64,000 nt of DNA from contig NZ_JASIRT010000011.1 in the NCBI RefSeq assembly GCF_030063475.1, positions 1-64,000 on the forward strand, in the 5' to 3' direction. Every line of letters begins with the position of its first letter. The first letter of the stretch is position 1. Shown here piece after piece: positions 26,584-35,055 of the stretch. The translations under genes and the position numbers were made by a program. Source of the DNA: Roseomonas sp. E05. Lineage in GTDB: Bacteria; Pseudomonadota; Alphaproteobacteria; Acetobacterales; Acetobacteraceae. The notes below the pieces were generated by a model, which saw only the letters and a list, made by a program, of their open reading frames with translations, was not told the DNA's origin and did no database searches.

Positions 26584-27519
26584 TCAGGCGGCCGAGGCCG
26601 CCGCGACGGACTTGTCCCGGGGCTCGAACAGCACCGTACGGACCTCCTCATGCCCGGCGCGGATGCGGCGGGCGATCTCCCGCGTGCTCGCCTCCACCGC
26701 CTCGTCGCCGAGCTGGTCCTGGAAGTCGAGGGTCAGGCCAACGAGCACGTGGTTCGGCCCGAGATGCAGGGTCAGGATGCGATCCAGCCGCACCACCCGC
26801 GGATCGGCGCGGACCAGCCCGGCGATGTCCCGCCGCACCTCCGGCGAGACGCTCTCGCCCAGCAGCAGGCTGCGGCTCTCCCGCGCCAGGAAGAGCGCGG
26901 TCCCGCCGAGCAGCAGGCCGATCAGCAGCGAGGCCACCCCTTCCATGACCGGCCAGCCGAAGACATAGTCGAAGGTAAGGCCGAGCGCAGCGATCACCAC
27001 GCCGGCCACCGCCGCGCTGTCCTCGAATACCGCCGTCATGGCGATGGGGTCCTTGGTCGTGCGGGCGGCGCGCAGCCAGTTGCCCCGGGGGCGCGCCTGC
27101 TTGCGGAACTCGCGGGCGCCGAAGAACAGGCTGATGCCCTCGAAGATGAAAGCGAGGGCGAGCACGCCATAGCTGATCCAGACACTCTGTGCCGGCACGG
27201 GATGCAGCATCTGCTCGATGCCCTCCCAGACCGAGACGCCGGCGCCGACGCCGAAGATCATCATCGCCACGATGAAGCTCCAGAAATACACCTCCAGACC
27301 GTGGCCGAAGGGGTGCAGCTCGTCGGCCGGCCGGCTCGCCTTGTGCATGCCGTAGAGCATGAGGACTTGGTCACCGGAGTCGACGGTGGAATGGATCGCC
27401 TCGCTCAACATCGCCGAGCTGCCGGAGAGCAGGGCGGCGCCGAACTTGGTCGCGGCGACGGCGACGTTCCCGGCCAGCGCGGCGTAGACCGCCAGCTTCG
27501 AGCTTCCCTCTTTCGGCAT
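26584..27519 (-). CDS. Cation diffusion facilitator family transporter
   Basis: A 311-residue inner-membrane protein with six transmembrane helices. The metal site of helix 2 is present as HSTVDSGDQVLMLYG (His-x3-Asp) and recurs in the helix 5 segment EDSAAVAGVVIA. The cytoplasmic domain follows with the usual LGPNHVLVGLTLDF strand. CDF proteins export Zn2+, Fe2+, Co2+ or Cd2+ against protons. The HPFGHG segment after helix 2 is typical of the COG0053 group. It converges with the GlcD-type oxidase gene. Confidence 0.9.
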   Translation of the reverse strand: MPKEGSSKLAVYAALAGNVAVAATKFGAALLSGSSAMLSEAIHSTVDSGDQVLMLYGMHKASRPADELHPFGHGLEVYFWSFIVAMMIFGVGAGVSVWEGIEQMLHPVPAQSVWISYGVLALAFIFEGISLFFGAREFRKQARPRGNWLRAARTTKDPIAMTAVFEDSAAVAGVVIAALGLTFDYVFGWPVMEGVASLLIGLLLGGTALFLARESRSLLLGESVSPEVRRDIAGLVRADPRVVRLDRILTLHLGPNHVLVGLTLDFQDQLGDEAVEASTREIARRIRAGHEEVRTVLFEPRDKSVAAASAA

Positions 27520-27733
27520 CCGTGTCCCTCGCTGCGGCCCGCTCCACGGGGAGCAAGCGTGGCGCGCCGGAATCGTTGCCCAGTCGCGGCACGGGAGCGC
27601 AGGGATGAACGATCATCCATAATAATATTTCGCGGTGGCTGCTGGCGGACGATGACAAAACCAAGGCTCTACCCGCAAAATGGGACAGGCCGGCGGCGTG
27701 AGCCGCCGAATGTCCAAGGGAGCCTCAGACCGA

Positions 27734-28834
27734 ATGATCCGTCGCCAATTGCTGACCGGTGGCGCCGTGCTGGGCGCCTCGGCGCTGGCCGCCCCGGCCA
27801 TCGCCCAGACCGCGCCCGAAATCCGCTGGCGGCTGGCCAGTTCCTTCCCCCGTTCGCTGGACACCATCTGGGGCGCCGGCGAGCATGTCGCACAGCGTGT
27901 CGCGGCGCTGACGGACGGCAAGTTCCAGATCCGCGCCTTCCCCGCCGGGGAGCTGGTGCCGGGCCTGCAGGTGGCGGACGCGGTGCAGAACGGCACCGTC
28001 GAGTGTGCCCACACCGCCTCCTACTACTTCGTCGGCAAGGACCCGACCTTCGCCTTCGACGCCACCCTCCCCTTCGGCCTGAACACCCGGCAGATGAACG
28101 CCTGGATGCACGAAGGGGGCGGCCGCGAGGCGCTGCGCACGTTCTTCGCCGGCTACAACATCGTCTCCATCCCCGCCGGCAATACCGGCGCGCAGATGGG
28201 CGGCTGGTTCCGGCGCGAGATCAAGTCGGTGCAGGACCTGAACGGGCTCAAGATGCGCATCGCCGGCCTGGCCGGGAACGTGATGCAGAAGCTCGGCGTG
28301 GTGCCGCAGCAGATCGCCGGCGGCGACATCTACCCGGCCCTGGAGAAGGGCACGGTGGACGCCGCCGAATGGATCGGCCCCTATGACGACGAGAAGCTCG
28401 GCTTCAACCGCGTCGCGCCCTACTACTACTTCCCGGGCTGGTGGGAGGGCTGCCTCAACCTCTCGCTCTACGTCAACCAGGCCAAGTACGACGAGCTGCC
28501 GAAGCTCTACAAGGAGGTCCTGGAGAGCGCCTGCCACGACGCCACCCTCACCTCCATTGCCAAGTACGACGTGCAGAACCCGGCGGCGCTGAAGCGGCTG
28601 ATCGCCGCCGGCACGCAGTTGCGCGCCTTCCCCCGCGACGTCATGGGCGCCGCCTACAAGGCCAGCTTCGAGCTGTACGATGAGATCGCCGCCCAGAACG
28701 CCACCTTCAAGAAGATCTACGACGGCTGGCGGGAGTTCCGGGACACCGAATATGGCTGGTTCCGGGTGACGGAGCACAGCTTCGACCAGTTCGTCTATGC
28801 TATGTACGGCCAGGAGGCGCAGCAGCGCCGCTGA
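27734..28834 (+). CDS. dctP: TRAP transporter substrate-binding protein (operon 1)
   Basis: A 366-residue periplasmic protein with a Tat-like signal (MIRRQLLTGGAVLGASALAA ending in AIAQ). The start at 27734 was chosen for that signal and an AAGGGAG site; 27710 is possible. The motif EWIGPYDDEKLGF followed by PGWWEG places it in the TakP-like group that binds 2-oxo acids or related carboxylates, often as a dimer. It captures the substrate for the following DctQ and DctM permeases. A strong hairpin follows the gene. Confidence 0.92.
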   Translation: MIRRQLLTGGAVLGASALAAPAIAQTAPEIRWRLASSFPRSLDTIWGAGEHVAQRVAALTDGKFQIRAFPAGELVPGLQVADAVQNGTVECAHTASYYFVGKDPTFAFDATLPFGLNTRQMNAWMHEGGGREALRTFFAGYNIVSIPAGNTGAQMGGWFRREIKSVQDLNGLKMRIAGLAGNVMQKLGVVPQQIAGGDIYPALEKGTVDAAEWIGPYDDEKLGFNRVAPYYYFPGWWEGCLNLSLYVNQAKYDELPKLYKEVLESACHDATLTSIAKYDVQNPAALKRLIAAGTQLRAFPRDVMGAAYKASFELYDEIAAQNATFKKIYDGWREFRDTEYGWFRVTEHSFDQFVYAMYGQEAQQRR

Positions 28835-28841
28835 GGGCCGC

Positions 28842-28867
28842 CCCGGCGCCGCCCGCGCGGCGCCGGG
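28842..28867 (+). promoter_or_regulatory. Intercistronic hairpin between dctP and dctQ (operon 1)
   Basis: A perfect 11-bp stem, CCCGGCGCCGC (28842-28852) with GCGGCGCCGGG (28857-28867), has a 4-nt loop and begins 8 nt after the dctP stop. With no T tract, it probably shields the dctP 3' end or attenuates read-through so the binding protein outnumbers the permease. Confidence 0.65.
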
Positions 28868-28935
28868 CTCCCCTTCTCCCACGGCGCCCGCGTGGCGCCG
28901 GCTTTGTTTGTGTCAGATCTGGAAGGACCCGCTGG

Positions 28936-29484
28936 ATGGGTGCCCTGCTTGGCTTCAGTCGGGCGATGGACAAGGTCAGCACCGCCTTCGGTGTGATCGC
29001 CTACTGGCTGGTGCTGCTGGCCTGCCTGGTCAGTGCCGGCAATGCCGTGGTGCGCTACGGCCTCAACTACTCCTCGAACGCCTGGCTGGAGGTGCAGTGG
29101 TACTTCTTTGCCGGCATCGTCATGCTCGGCGCCGCACCGACGCTGATGCGCAACGAGCATGTGCGCGTGGACCTGGTGTTCGGCAACCTCTCGCCGCGCG
29201 CCCGGCTCTGGGTGGACGTGGTCGGCCTGATCCTGTTCCTGCTGCCGGCCATGGGGCTGATGGCGTGGATGACCTGGCCCTTTTTCCTCGACAGCTGGCA
29301 GCGCATGGAGGAGTCCTCCAATGCCGGCGGGCTGATCCGCTGGCCGGTGAAGCTGATCCTGCCCGTCGGCTTCGCGCTGGTCTGGCTGCAGGGGCTGGCC
29401 GAGCTGATCAAGCGCGCCGCGCTGCTGCGCGGCATCACCCCGCAGGGTGGGGTGGTCACCGACTACCACCGCCCCGACCAATGA
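28936..29484 (+). CDS. dctQ: TRAP transporter small permease (operon 1)
   Basis: A 182-residue membrane protein with four hydrophobic helices, the DctQ topology. NYSSNAWLEVQWYFFAGIVM and NEHVRVDLVF are characteristic, the latter being the conserved loop between helices 2 and 3. It partners DctM to move the captured solute with sodium. An AAGGACC ribosome binding site lies upstream, and dctM starts 33 bp after its stop. Confidence 0.92.
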   Translation: MGALLGFSRAMDKVSTAFGVIAYWLVLLACLVSAGNAVVRYGLNYSSNAWLEVQWYFFAGIVMLGAAPTLMRNEHVRVDLVFGNLSPRARLWVDVVGLILFLLPAMGLMAWMTWPFFLDSWQRMEESSNAGGLIRWPVKLILPVGFALVWLQGLAELIKRAALLRGITPQGGVVTDYHRPDQ

Positions 29485-29516
29485 TCGCCACCCCGTAACG
29501 CGGACAATCCTCCCCG

Positions 29517-30929
29517 ATGCTGACCCTTGAGATGATGCCGCCGCTGATGTTCGGCGGTCTCGTCGTGTTCCTGCTGATCGGCTTCCCGGTGGCCTTCTCG
29601 CTGGCCGCGGCGGGGCTGTTCTTCGGCTTCCTCTCCATCGACCTCGGCTTCTTCACCCCGGCCTATCTGGGCAACCTGCCCTTCCGGGTGTTCGGCATCA
29701 TGTCGAACGAGCTGCTGCTCTCCATCCCCTTCTTCACCCTGATGGGGGCGGTGCTGGAGCGCTGCGGGCTGGCGGAGGACCTGCTGGAGGGCACCGGCCA
29801 GCTCTTCGGCAAGGTGCCGGGCGGGCTCGCCATCGCCGTCATCCTGGTGGGTGCCGTGCTCGGCGCCATCACCGGCACGGTGGCGGCCTCGGTCATCGCC
29901 ATGGGCATGATCAGCCTGCCGGTGATGCTCCGCTACGGCTACGACATGCGGATCGCAACCGGCGTCATCGCCGCCTCCGGCACCATCGCCCAGCTCATCC
30001 CGCCCTCGCTGGTGCTGATCCTGCTCGGCGACCAGCTCGGCCGCTCGGTGGGCGACATGTATGCCGGCGCGATCGGCCCCTCGATGCTGCAGATCGCGCT
30101 GTTCATCCTGTTCATCGCGCTGGTCGCCATCTTCCAGCCGCACCGCGTGCCGCCGCTGCCGCCCGAGGCGCTGGGGCCGCGCGGCTGGCCGCTCTACTGG
30201 CGCGTGGCGAAGGGCATGGTGCCCTCGATCGTGCTGATCTTCCTGGTGCTCGGCACCATCTTCTTCGGCATCGCCACGCCGACGGAAGCCGGCGCCATGG
30301 GCGCGGTGGGCGCCATGGCGCTGGCCGCCATCAACCGCCGCCTGACCTGGGCGCTGCTGCGCCAGGCCATGGAGAACACCATGCGGCTGACCGCCATGGT
30401 GATCTTCATCCTGGTCGGCTCCACGGTGTTCAGCCTGGTGTTCCAGGGGGTGGACGGCGCGCTCTGGATCGAGCACCTGCTCTCGCACCTGCCGGGCGGC
30501 CAGACCGGCTTCCTGATCTTCGTCAATATCTTCATCTTCTTCCTGGCCTTCTTCCTCGACTTCTTCGAGATCGTCTTCATCGTCGTGCCGCTGCTGGCGC
30601 CGGCGGCGGCGAAACTCGACATCAACCTGGTCTGGTTCGGCGTGCTGCTCTGCGTGAACCTGCAGACCAGCTTCATGCACCCGCCCTTCGGCTTCGCGCT
30701 GTTCTATCTGCGCGGCGTGGCCCCCAAGGAGGTGCTGACCAAGGACATCTACTGGGGCGCCATTCCCTGGGTGTGCATGCAGCTCGTGCTGGTGGCCACC
30801 GTCATCCTCTGGCCGCAGAGCGTGACCTACTGGCTGGATTCCGGCCCGAAGGTGGACCCCAGCAGCATCCGCATCGAGGTGCCGCTGCCGGACATGCCGG
30901 CGGACGACGCTCCCATCATCTTCAAGTAA
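29517..30929 (+). CDS. dctM: TRAP transporter large permease (operon 1)
   Basis: A 470-residue membrane protein with about 12 helices. NELLLSIPFFTLMGAVLERC, GAVLGAITGTVAASVIAMG and GVIAASGTIAQLIPPSLVLI are the classic DctM signatures of the channel and substrate region. It has a slightly extended C-terminus (PADDAPIIFK). It uses the sodium gradient to import the solute delivered by the binding protein. A strong terminator begins 9 nt after the stop. Confidence 0.94.
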   Translation: MLTLEMMPPLMFGGLVVFLLIGFPVAFSLAAAGLFFGFLSIDLGFFTPAYLGNLPFRVFGIMSNELLLSIPFFTLMGAVLERCGLAEDLLEGTGQLFGKVPGGLAIAVILVGAVLGAITGTVAASVIAMGMISLPVMLRYGYDMRIATGVIAASGTIAQLIPPSLVLILLGDQLGRSVGDMYAGAIGPSMLQIALFILFIALVAIFQPHRVPPLPPEALGPRGWPLYWRVAKGMVPSIVLIFLVLGTIFFGIATPTEAGAMGAVGAMALAAINRRLTWALLRQAMENTMRLTAMVIFILVGSTVFSLVFQGVDGALWIEHLLSHLPGGQTGFLIFVNIFIFFLAFFLDFFEIVFIVVPLLAPAAAKLDINLVWFGVLLCVNLQTSFMHPPFGFALFYLRGVAPKEVLTKDIYWGAIPWVCMQLVLVATVILWPQSVTYWLDSGPKVDPSSIRIEVPLPDMPADDAPIIFK

Positions 30930-30937
30930 GGGAAAAA

Positions 30938-30976
30938 GTCCGGGGGAAGGAATTCCCCCGGACCCCCATCTTTTTT
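30938..30976 (+). terminator. Rho-independent terminator of TRAP operon 1
   Basis: GTCCGGGGGAA (30938-30948) pairs with TTCCCCCGGAC (30953-30963), and TTTTTT follows at 30971-30976. The surrounding 40 nt are nearly the reverse complement of the terminator at 20513-20540, so it belongs to a repeated terminator type. In reverse it can also serve the convergent gene. Confidence 0.85.
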
Positions 30977-30986
30977 CTGCCGGTTG

Positions 30987-31061
30987 GCGGGGTCCGGGGT
31001 GGCACGGCCACCCCGACAGAGGGGTCGGACGCACTGCGTCCGACGGGAGGCGGCGCCTCCC
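30987..31061 (+). repeat. GC-rich triple-hairpin repeat, copy C
   Basis: After GGCGGGGTCC come three dyads. They are CGGGGTGGC/GCCACCCCG (30995-31015), GTCGGACGC/GCGTCCGAC (31024-31044) and GGGAGGC/GCCTCCC (31045-31061), each with a 3-nt loop. It lies between two convergent genes, directly after the TRAP terminator. Confidence 0.75.
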
Positions 31062-31073
31062 TTGGCCCCGCGC

Positions 31074-32357
31074 TCAGTCCAGCACGCCTTTCACCAGCGC
31101 GATGCGCGTGTGCTCGCCGGTAATGCCGAAGTCGTCGTCGTTGATCAGCATCAGCGTGCCGCCCGGCAGCAGGGCGATGCCCTCGATCTTCGCCGGCAGT
31201 TCCGGATGATCGGCACTGTCGAGCAGGAGGCGCTTGGCCAGCGGCTTGAGGTCGGTGCCCCCGAGGTCTCCGACCTGCTCCAGGCTGGGCTGCGTCGCCG
31301 CCTCGTCCCAGCGGGTGCCGTTGATGTTCGTGGCGCCCTGATCCAGCCTCACCTCGTAGAGCTTGGTGGTCTTCTCGGTCCGCTCCAGCACCAGCAGGCG
31401 CTCGGGGCCGAGCCAGGCCAGTTCGGAGATGCGCGGATCGCTCTGCTTCTTCGAGGGGTCGTTGCGGAAGCTCTGCGGGTCGTCGAGCTGGTAGATCCAT
31501 TCGCCCGTCACCGTGTTGGTGGCGGGGTCGTAGCGCAGCAGGCGGGTGTTGCGGGCGTCCCGATAGGCAGCGGCATCGGGGTTGGCAAGCGGGTTCTGCA
31601 GGATGGCGTAGAGGGTGGCGCCATCCGGCCTGCCCGCCATGCTCTCGATGCCGCGGTTGGACTGGCGCTTCGCCAGGAGGGCGGGCAGGCCGTCCACCAC
31701 CTCGTAGCCGGCGCCGGCGAACTCGCCCGCGGTACCGGCCGGCACCACCCGGCGCAGGATGCGGCCATCGGCGCCGACATGCACCAGGGAGGGGCCGTTC
31801 TCCTCGCCCACCCAGAAGCTGCCATCCGGCAGGCGCAGCAGGCCCTCGGCGTCGATGGCGGAGGGATCGAAGTCGAGCTTCTGGCCTTCGCCATCCAGCG
31901 GCTGCTCGGTGCGCCCCTTCAGCGGATTGGTCAGGCCGGTGATGGGGCGGCCGTCCTGCGTCTTCAGGGCGATCGCCTCGAAGACGCGGAAGCGCTTCTG
32001 CCCGGGCAGGAGCTGCACGCCATAGAGCGTCGGCGCGTAGTCCGGGAGGGGGTAGAGCCGGCCGCGCTTGTCGGCCGCGCAGATCCTGTCGGCGGCGAGG
32101 CCGGTGATGCCCTCGGCATCGCTGCAGGCGATGTTCGGGCCGCGGTCCGAGAGGGTGTAGACGATGTCGGCCGGGTCGTTCGGCCGGTGATAGGCGGCGC
32201 TGCCGATGCCGATATCGAGGTCCAGCGTCTTGCCACCCTCGAAGCGGAACTGCCCAAGGCGCAGCGACGGATCGCTGTTGTCGAGGATGGTGATCTCAGG
32301 CCTGGCCTGGGCGATGCCCGGCAGCAGCAGGCAGGTGGCGAGGAGAAGACGACGCAT
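31074..32357 (-). CDS. Esterase-like phytase-family protein, exported
   Basis: A 427-residue secreted beta-propeller-type protein. The signal peptide MRRLLLATCLLLPGIAQA fixes the start at 32357. YTLSDRGPNIACSD, AEGLLRLPDGSFWVGEENGP and the later KIEGIALLPGGTLMLINDDD form the acidic calcium-binding blades of the esterase-like-activity-of-phytase family. The family may hydrolyse phosphate or carboxylic esters, but activity is rarely shown. It is transcribed alone, bounded by hairpin repeats on both sides. Confidence 0.85.
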   Translation of the reverse strand: MRRLLLATCLLLPGIAQARPEITILDNSDPSLRLGQFRFEGGKTLDLDIGIGSAAYHRPNDPADIVYTLSDRGPNIACSDAEGITGLAADRICAADKRGRLYPLPDYAPTLYGVQLLPGQKRFRVFEAIALKTQDGRPITGLTNPLKGRTEQPLDGEGQKLDFDPSAIDAEGLLRLPDGSFWVGEENGPSLVHVGADGRILRRVVPAGTAGEFAGAGYEVVDGLPALLAKRQSNRGIESMAGRPDGATLYAILQNPLANPDAAAYRDARNTRLLRYDPATNTVTGEWIYQLDDPQSFRNDPSKKQSDPRISELAWLGPERLLVLERTEKTTKLYEVRLDQGATNINGTRWDEAATQPSLEQVGDLGGTDLKPLAKRLLLDSADHPELPAKIEGIALLPGGTLMLINDDDFGITGEHTRIALVKGVLD

Positions 32358-32435
32358 CGGCGCCCCCGTTGTCGATTCGCGATGGCGCAAGCTAGGCATT
32401 CGCCTTCGGCGCGGCGTGTGACCCTTTGATGACGG

Positions 32436-32498
32436 ATGGCGGGGTCCGGGGTAACACTGTTACCCCGGCGGGGGGTGCAGGGGGGCGGCGCCTCCCTG
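32436..32498 (+). repeat. GC-rich double-hairpin repeat, copy D
   Basis: The GGCGGGGTCC edge is followed by a perfect 11-bp stem (CCGGGGTAACA with TGTTACCCCGG, 1-nt loop) at 32446-32468, then a weaker GC-rich dyad at 32478-32498. The repeat overlaps the last 13 codons of the FAD oxidoreductase gene, whose stop is at 32460, so part of the element is translated. Confidence 0.75.
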
Positions 32499-33578
32499 CC
32501 CTGCGGCCCATCTGGCGAGCGCCTCGGCATTGCCCGCCGCCACCGCCAGCCCGAGCAGCGCGCCGAACTTGAAGCCATGCCCGGAGAAGCCGCTCATGAC
32601 GACGCAGCGCTCTCCCAGCGGCTCGACGATGAAGCGTTCCTCCGGCTCGACGTCGTAGTAGCAGGCGCGCGCACCGAGGAGGCGATAGGCGCTCGCATCG
32701 CGCAGCCGGGGCCGGGCCAGGGCGAGGATGGCCTCTGCCTCGGCGGCGCTGGCCTCGCGCGGGTCCTCGGCGTCGCCCTGCAGGGAGAAGCGGTGGTCGC
32801 CGACCTTCAGCGGCGTGCCGGCGACGGGCGGCACGGCATAGAAGCCCCCCTCATCCGAGAGGTCGAGCAGCATGGGTGCGGCTTCCCAGGCGGCGCGGTG
32901 TGCCGGCGGCGGCTCCAGATACACGACGATCTGGCGGGAGGCGGTGACGCGCCCGGCGAGGCCCGGCAGGAAGCGCGGCGCCCAGGGGCCGGCGGCGAGC
33001 ACCAGGCGGTCGGCCGCGTGGCGGGTGCCGTCCTCCAGCGTCAGGCTGGCGCGGGCGGGATCGGCCGCCCTGGCCCGCGCCTGCAGGAAGCGCACGCCGC
33101 GCCCGCGCAGGTGCCGCGCCAGCGCGCCCACGATGCGGCTGGCCAGCAGCACGCCGCCGCTCGCCATGTGGAACGCGGCGCCGATGCCGTGGGTGCCCAG
33201 CATCGGAAAGCGGGCGGCGAGCGCGGCAGGGGCGAGATCGGTGAAGGCGTGGCCCTGGGCGGCGAGGGTGGCGCGGCTCTCGGCCAGCCAGCCTTCCTGC
33301 CGGCTGGCCACGGCCAGAACGCCGGTCGGCACGTAGGGGCGTTCGCCGAGATCCGCCCAGAGCAGGTCCCAGGCGGCATAGGCCTCCTCCACCATCCGCG
33401 TGTAGCCGGTGGCGGCGCCATAGGCGTGACGGATCAGCCGGTGCTCGTCCACGCTGGCGCCGCGCGGGTTCGGCACCGGGTCCTGCTCGACGACGGTGAC
33501 GGAGAAGCCTGCGCGGGACAGGCCCCAGGCGGCGGAAAGGCCCATGATCCCGGCCCCGAGGACAAGCGCGTTCGGCAT
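32460..33578 (-). CDS. FAD-dependent amine oxidoreductase (sarcosine-oxidase-like)
   Basis: A 372-residue DAO-family flavoenzyme. It opens with the Rossmann motif VLGAGIMGLSAAWGLSRAG, then has LVLAAGPWAPRFLP, CYYDVEPEERFIVEPLGERC and SGFSGHGFKFG. That last segment matches the FAD-attachment and active-site region of monomeric sarcosine oxidase / N-methyltryptophan oxidase, though the family's flavin-linking Cys is not confidently placed. It would oxidise an N-methyl amino acid or similar amine. The C-terminal tail (GGAAPLHPPPG) is encoded by a hairpin repeat and is probably a neutral extension. Confidence 0.85.
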   Translation of the reverse strand: MPNALVLGAGIMGLSAAWGLSRAGFSVTVVEQDPVPNPRGASVDEHRLIRHAYGAATGYTRMVEEAYAAWDLLWADLGERPYVPTGVLAVASRQEGWLAESRATLAAQGHAFTDLAPAALAARFPMLGTHGIGAAFHMASGGVLLASRIVGALARHLRGRGVRFLQARARAADPARASLTLEDGTRHAADRLVLAAGPWAPRFLPGLAGRVTASRQIVVYLEPPPAHRAAWEAAPMLLDLSDEGGFYAVPPVAGTPLKVGDHRFSLQGDAEDPREASAAEAEAILALARPRLRDASAYRLLGARACYYDVEPEERFIVEPLGERCVVMSGFSGHGFKFGALLGLAVAAGNAEALARWAAGQGGAAPLHPPPG

Positions 33579-33689
33579 GGGCGCGAGGATGGCGCAGCAC
33601 CGCCACGCTGCCTAGACGGGTGCGACATGCAACACCCTCACTCCTGGCTGGTTGTCTGGCCAGGGACGCAAGTGAGAAAGGGTGACCGG

Positions 33690-34835
33690 ATGGAGCGGAT
33701 TCTCGACGCCTTCCTGACCGGAGCCGGGATGCTCTGGCAGGCCCTTTGGGCACTGATCTTTGGCTACATCATCTCGGCCGGCATTCAGGTGCTGGTGTCG
33801 CGCGAGCAGATGGCGCGGCTTCTCGGGGCGAAGGGCGTGAAGGAAACGGCGCTGGCCAGCCTCTTCGGCTTCATCTCCTCCTCCTGCTCCTTCGCGGCGC
33901 TGGCGGCCTCCCGCTCCGTGCTGGTCAAGGGCGCGCACCCGGCCAATGCCCTTGCCTTCCTGATCGCCTCGACGAACCTCGTCATCGAGTTGGGCGTCGT
34001 GCTCTGGGTGCTGCTGGGCTGGCGTTTCATGGTCGGCAACCTGCTGCTCGGGCTGCTGATGATTGCCTATGCCTTCCTGCTCACCAGCCTGTGGTTCCCC
34101 TCCCGCCTCGCCGCGCAGGGCAAGGCACATGCCGAGGAGGCGCAGCAGGCGGGCGGCATGGAGATGGAACACGGCATGCGGGGCAGCTGGCGGGAGAAGC
34201 TGCTCTCCCGCGAGGGCTGGCAGCACATCGCCATGGCCTTCTTCATGGAATGGCGAATGGTCTGGAAGGAAATCCTGTTCGGCTTCACCATCGCCGGCTT
34301 CATTTCGGTCTTCGTGCCGCAGGCCTTCTGGAACGCGATCTTCCTGGTGGAGAACGGGGCGCAGGCCTCCCCCTCCTTCCTCATCGTCGTCGAGAACGCC
34401 CTCGTCGCGCCGGTCGTGGCCTTCTTCACCTTCATCGGCTCCATGGGCAACGTGCCCCTGGCGGCCATGCTGTGGTCCAAGCAGGCCTCCCTCGGCGGGG
34501 TCATGGCCTTTCTCGGCGCCGACCTGGTGGCCGCGACGGTGGTCTGGGTGCATGCCAAGTATTATGGCTGGCGCTATGCGCTCTACCTTTCAGCGCTGCT
34601 CTATGTCTGCATGGTCGCGGCGGGAATCAGCGTCCACTACCTCTTTGCTCTTGCCGGCATGATGCCCGACCAGCGCCCCGCGCTCGACGAGATGGTACGT
34701 TTCGCCATCGACTACACCTTCTTTCTCAACCTGGCCTTCCTGGCGGCCGCGGCGATCCTGGTGTGGCTGAACTTCCGCGGCGGCACGCCAGGGCATCAGG
34801 CGAAGCGGGAGGGGCAGCATGCCCATGCCGACTGA
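33690..34835 (+). CDS. YraQ/DUF318-type permease
   Basis: A 381-residue membrane protein starting at the ATG at 33690 behind a GAAAGGGTG site; the frame continues far upstream but is not coding there. It has about eight helices in two halves, with LGAKGVKETALASLFGFISS-type and FTFIGSMGNVPLAAMLWSKQ segments typical of the predicted permeases related to ArsP. A Met/His-rich linker (GGMEMEHGMRG) and a His-rich tail (HQAKREGQHAHAD) could bind metal. Substrate unknown; metal or organoarsenical export is a guess. Confidence 0.85.
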   Translation: MERILDAFLTGAGMLWQALWALIFGYIISAGIQVLVSREQMARLLGAKGVKETALASLFGFISSSCSFAALAASRSVLVKGAHPANALAFLIASTNLVIELGVVLWVLLGWRFMVGNLLLGLLMIAYAFLLTSLWFPSRLAAQGKAHAEEAQQAGGMEMEHGMRGSWREKLLSREGWQHIAMAFFMEWRMVWKEILFGFTIAGFISVFVPQAFWNAIFLVENGAQASPSFLIVVENALVAPVVAFFTFIGSMGNVPLAAMLWSKQASLGGVMAFLGADLVAATVVWVHAKYYGWRYALYLSALLYVCMVAAGISVHYLFALAGMMPDQRPALDEMVRFAIDYTFFLNLAFLAAAAILVWLNFRGGTPGHQAKREGQHAHAD

Positions 34836-34990
34836 ACCATTCCCGCTTTGCCTCTGGCGCCGCGGCGCAGGCCCTTGCACCGCAGCACCCGGGAGCACGC
34901 CACGCTGAAGATCGGGCTGGGCTGGCGGGTGCAGTATGACCGGGTCCTGCTGGCCGGCCAGCGCGCCGGCTGAGGCCACGAAGGCGGAAG

Positions 34991-35050
34991 GCGGGTCCGG
35001 GGTGACAGTGTCGCCCTTGGCTGGGGTCCCGGGGAGGCGCCGCCTCCCGG
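34991..35050 (+). repeat. GC-rich double-hairpin repeat, copy E (degenerate)
   Basis: GGCGGGTCC leads into an imperfect CCGGGGTGAC/GTCGCCCTTGG dyad at 34997-35020 and a strong CCGGGGAGGC/CGCCTCCCGG dyad at 35029-35050, which lies 5 bp from the end of the minus-strand aldose epimerase gene. It is the most diverged of the five copies. Confidence 0.65.
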
Positions 35051-35055
35051 TGGAA

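Noticed and set aside
34836-34975. Short in-frame tail (HATLKIGLGWRVQYDRVLLAG) after the YraQ-type permease
   Set aside because: It reads like a protein fragment but has no start, no upstream block and no recognised family; chance is possible.
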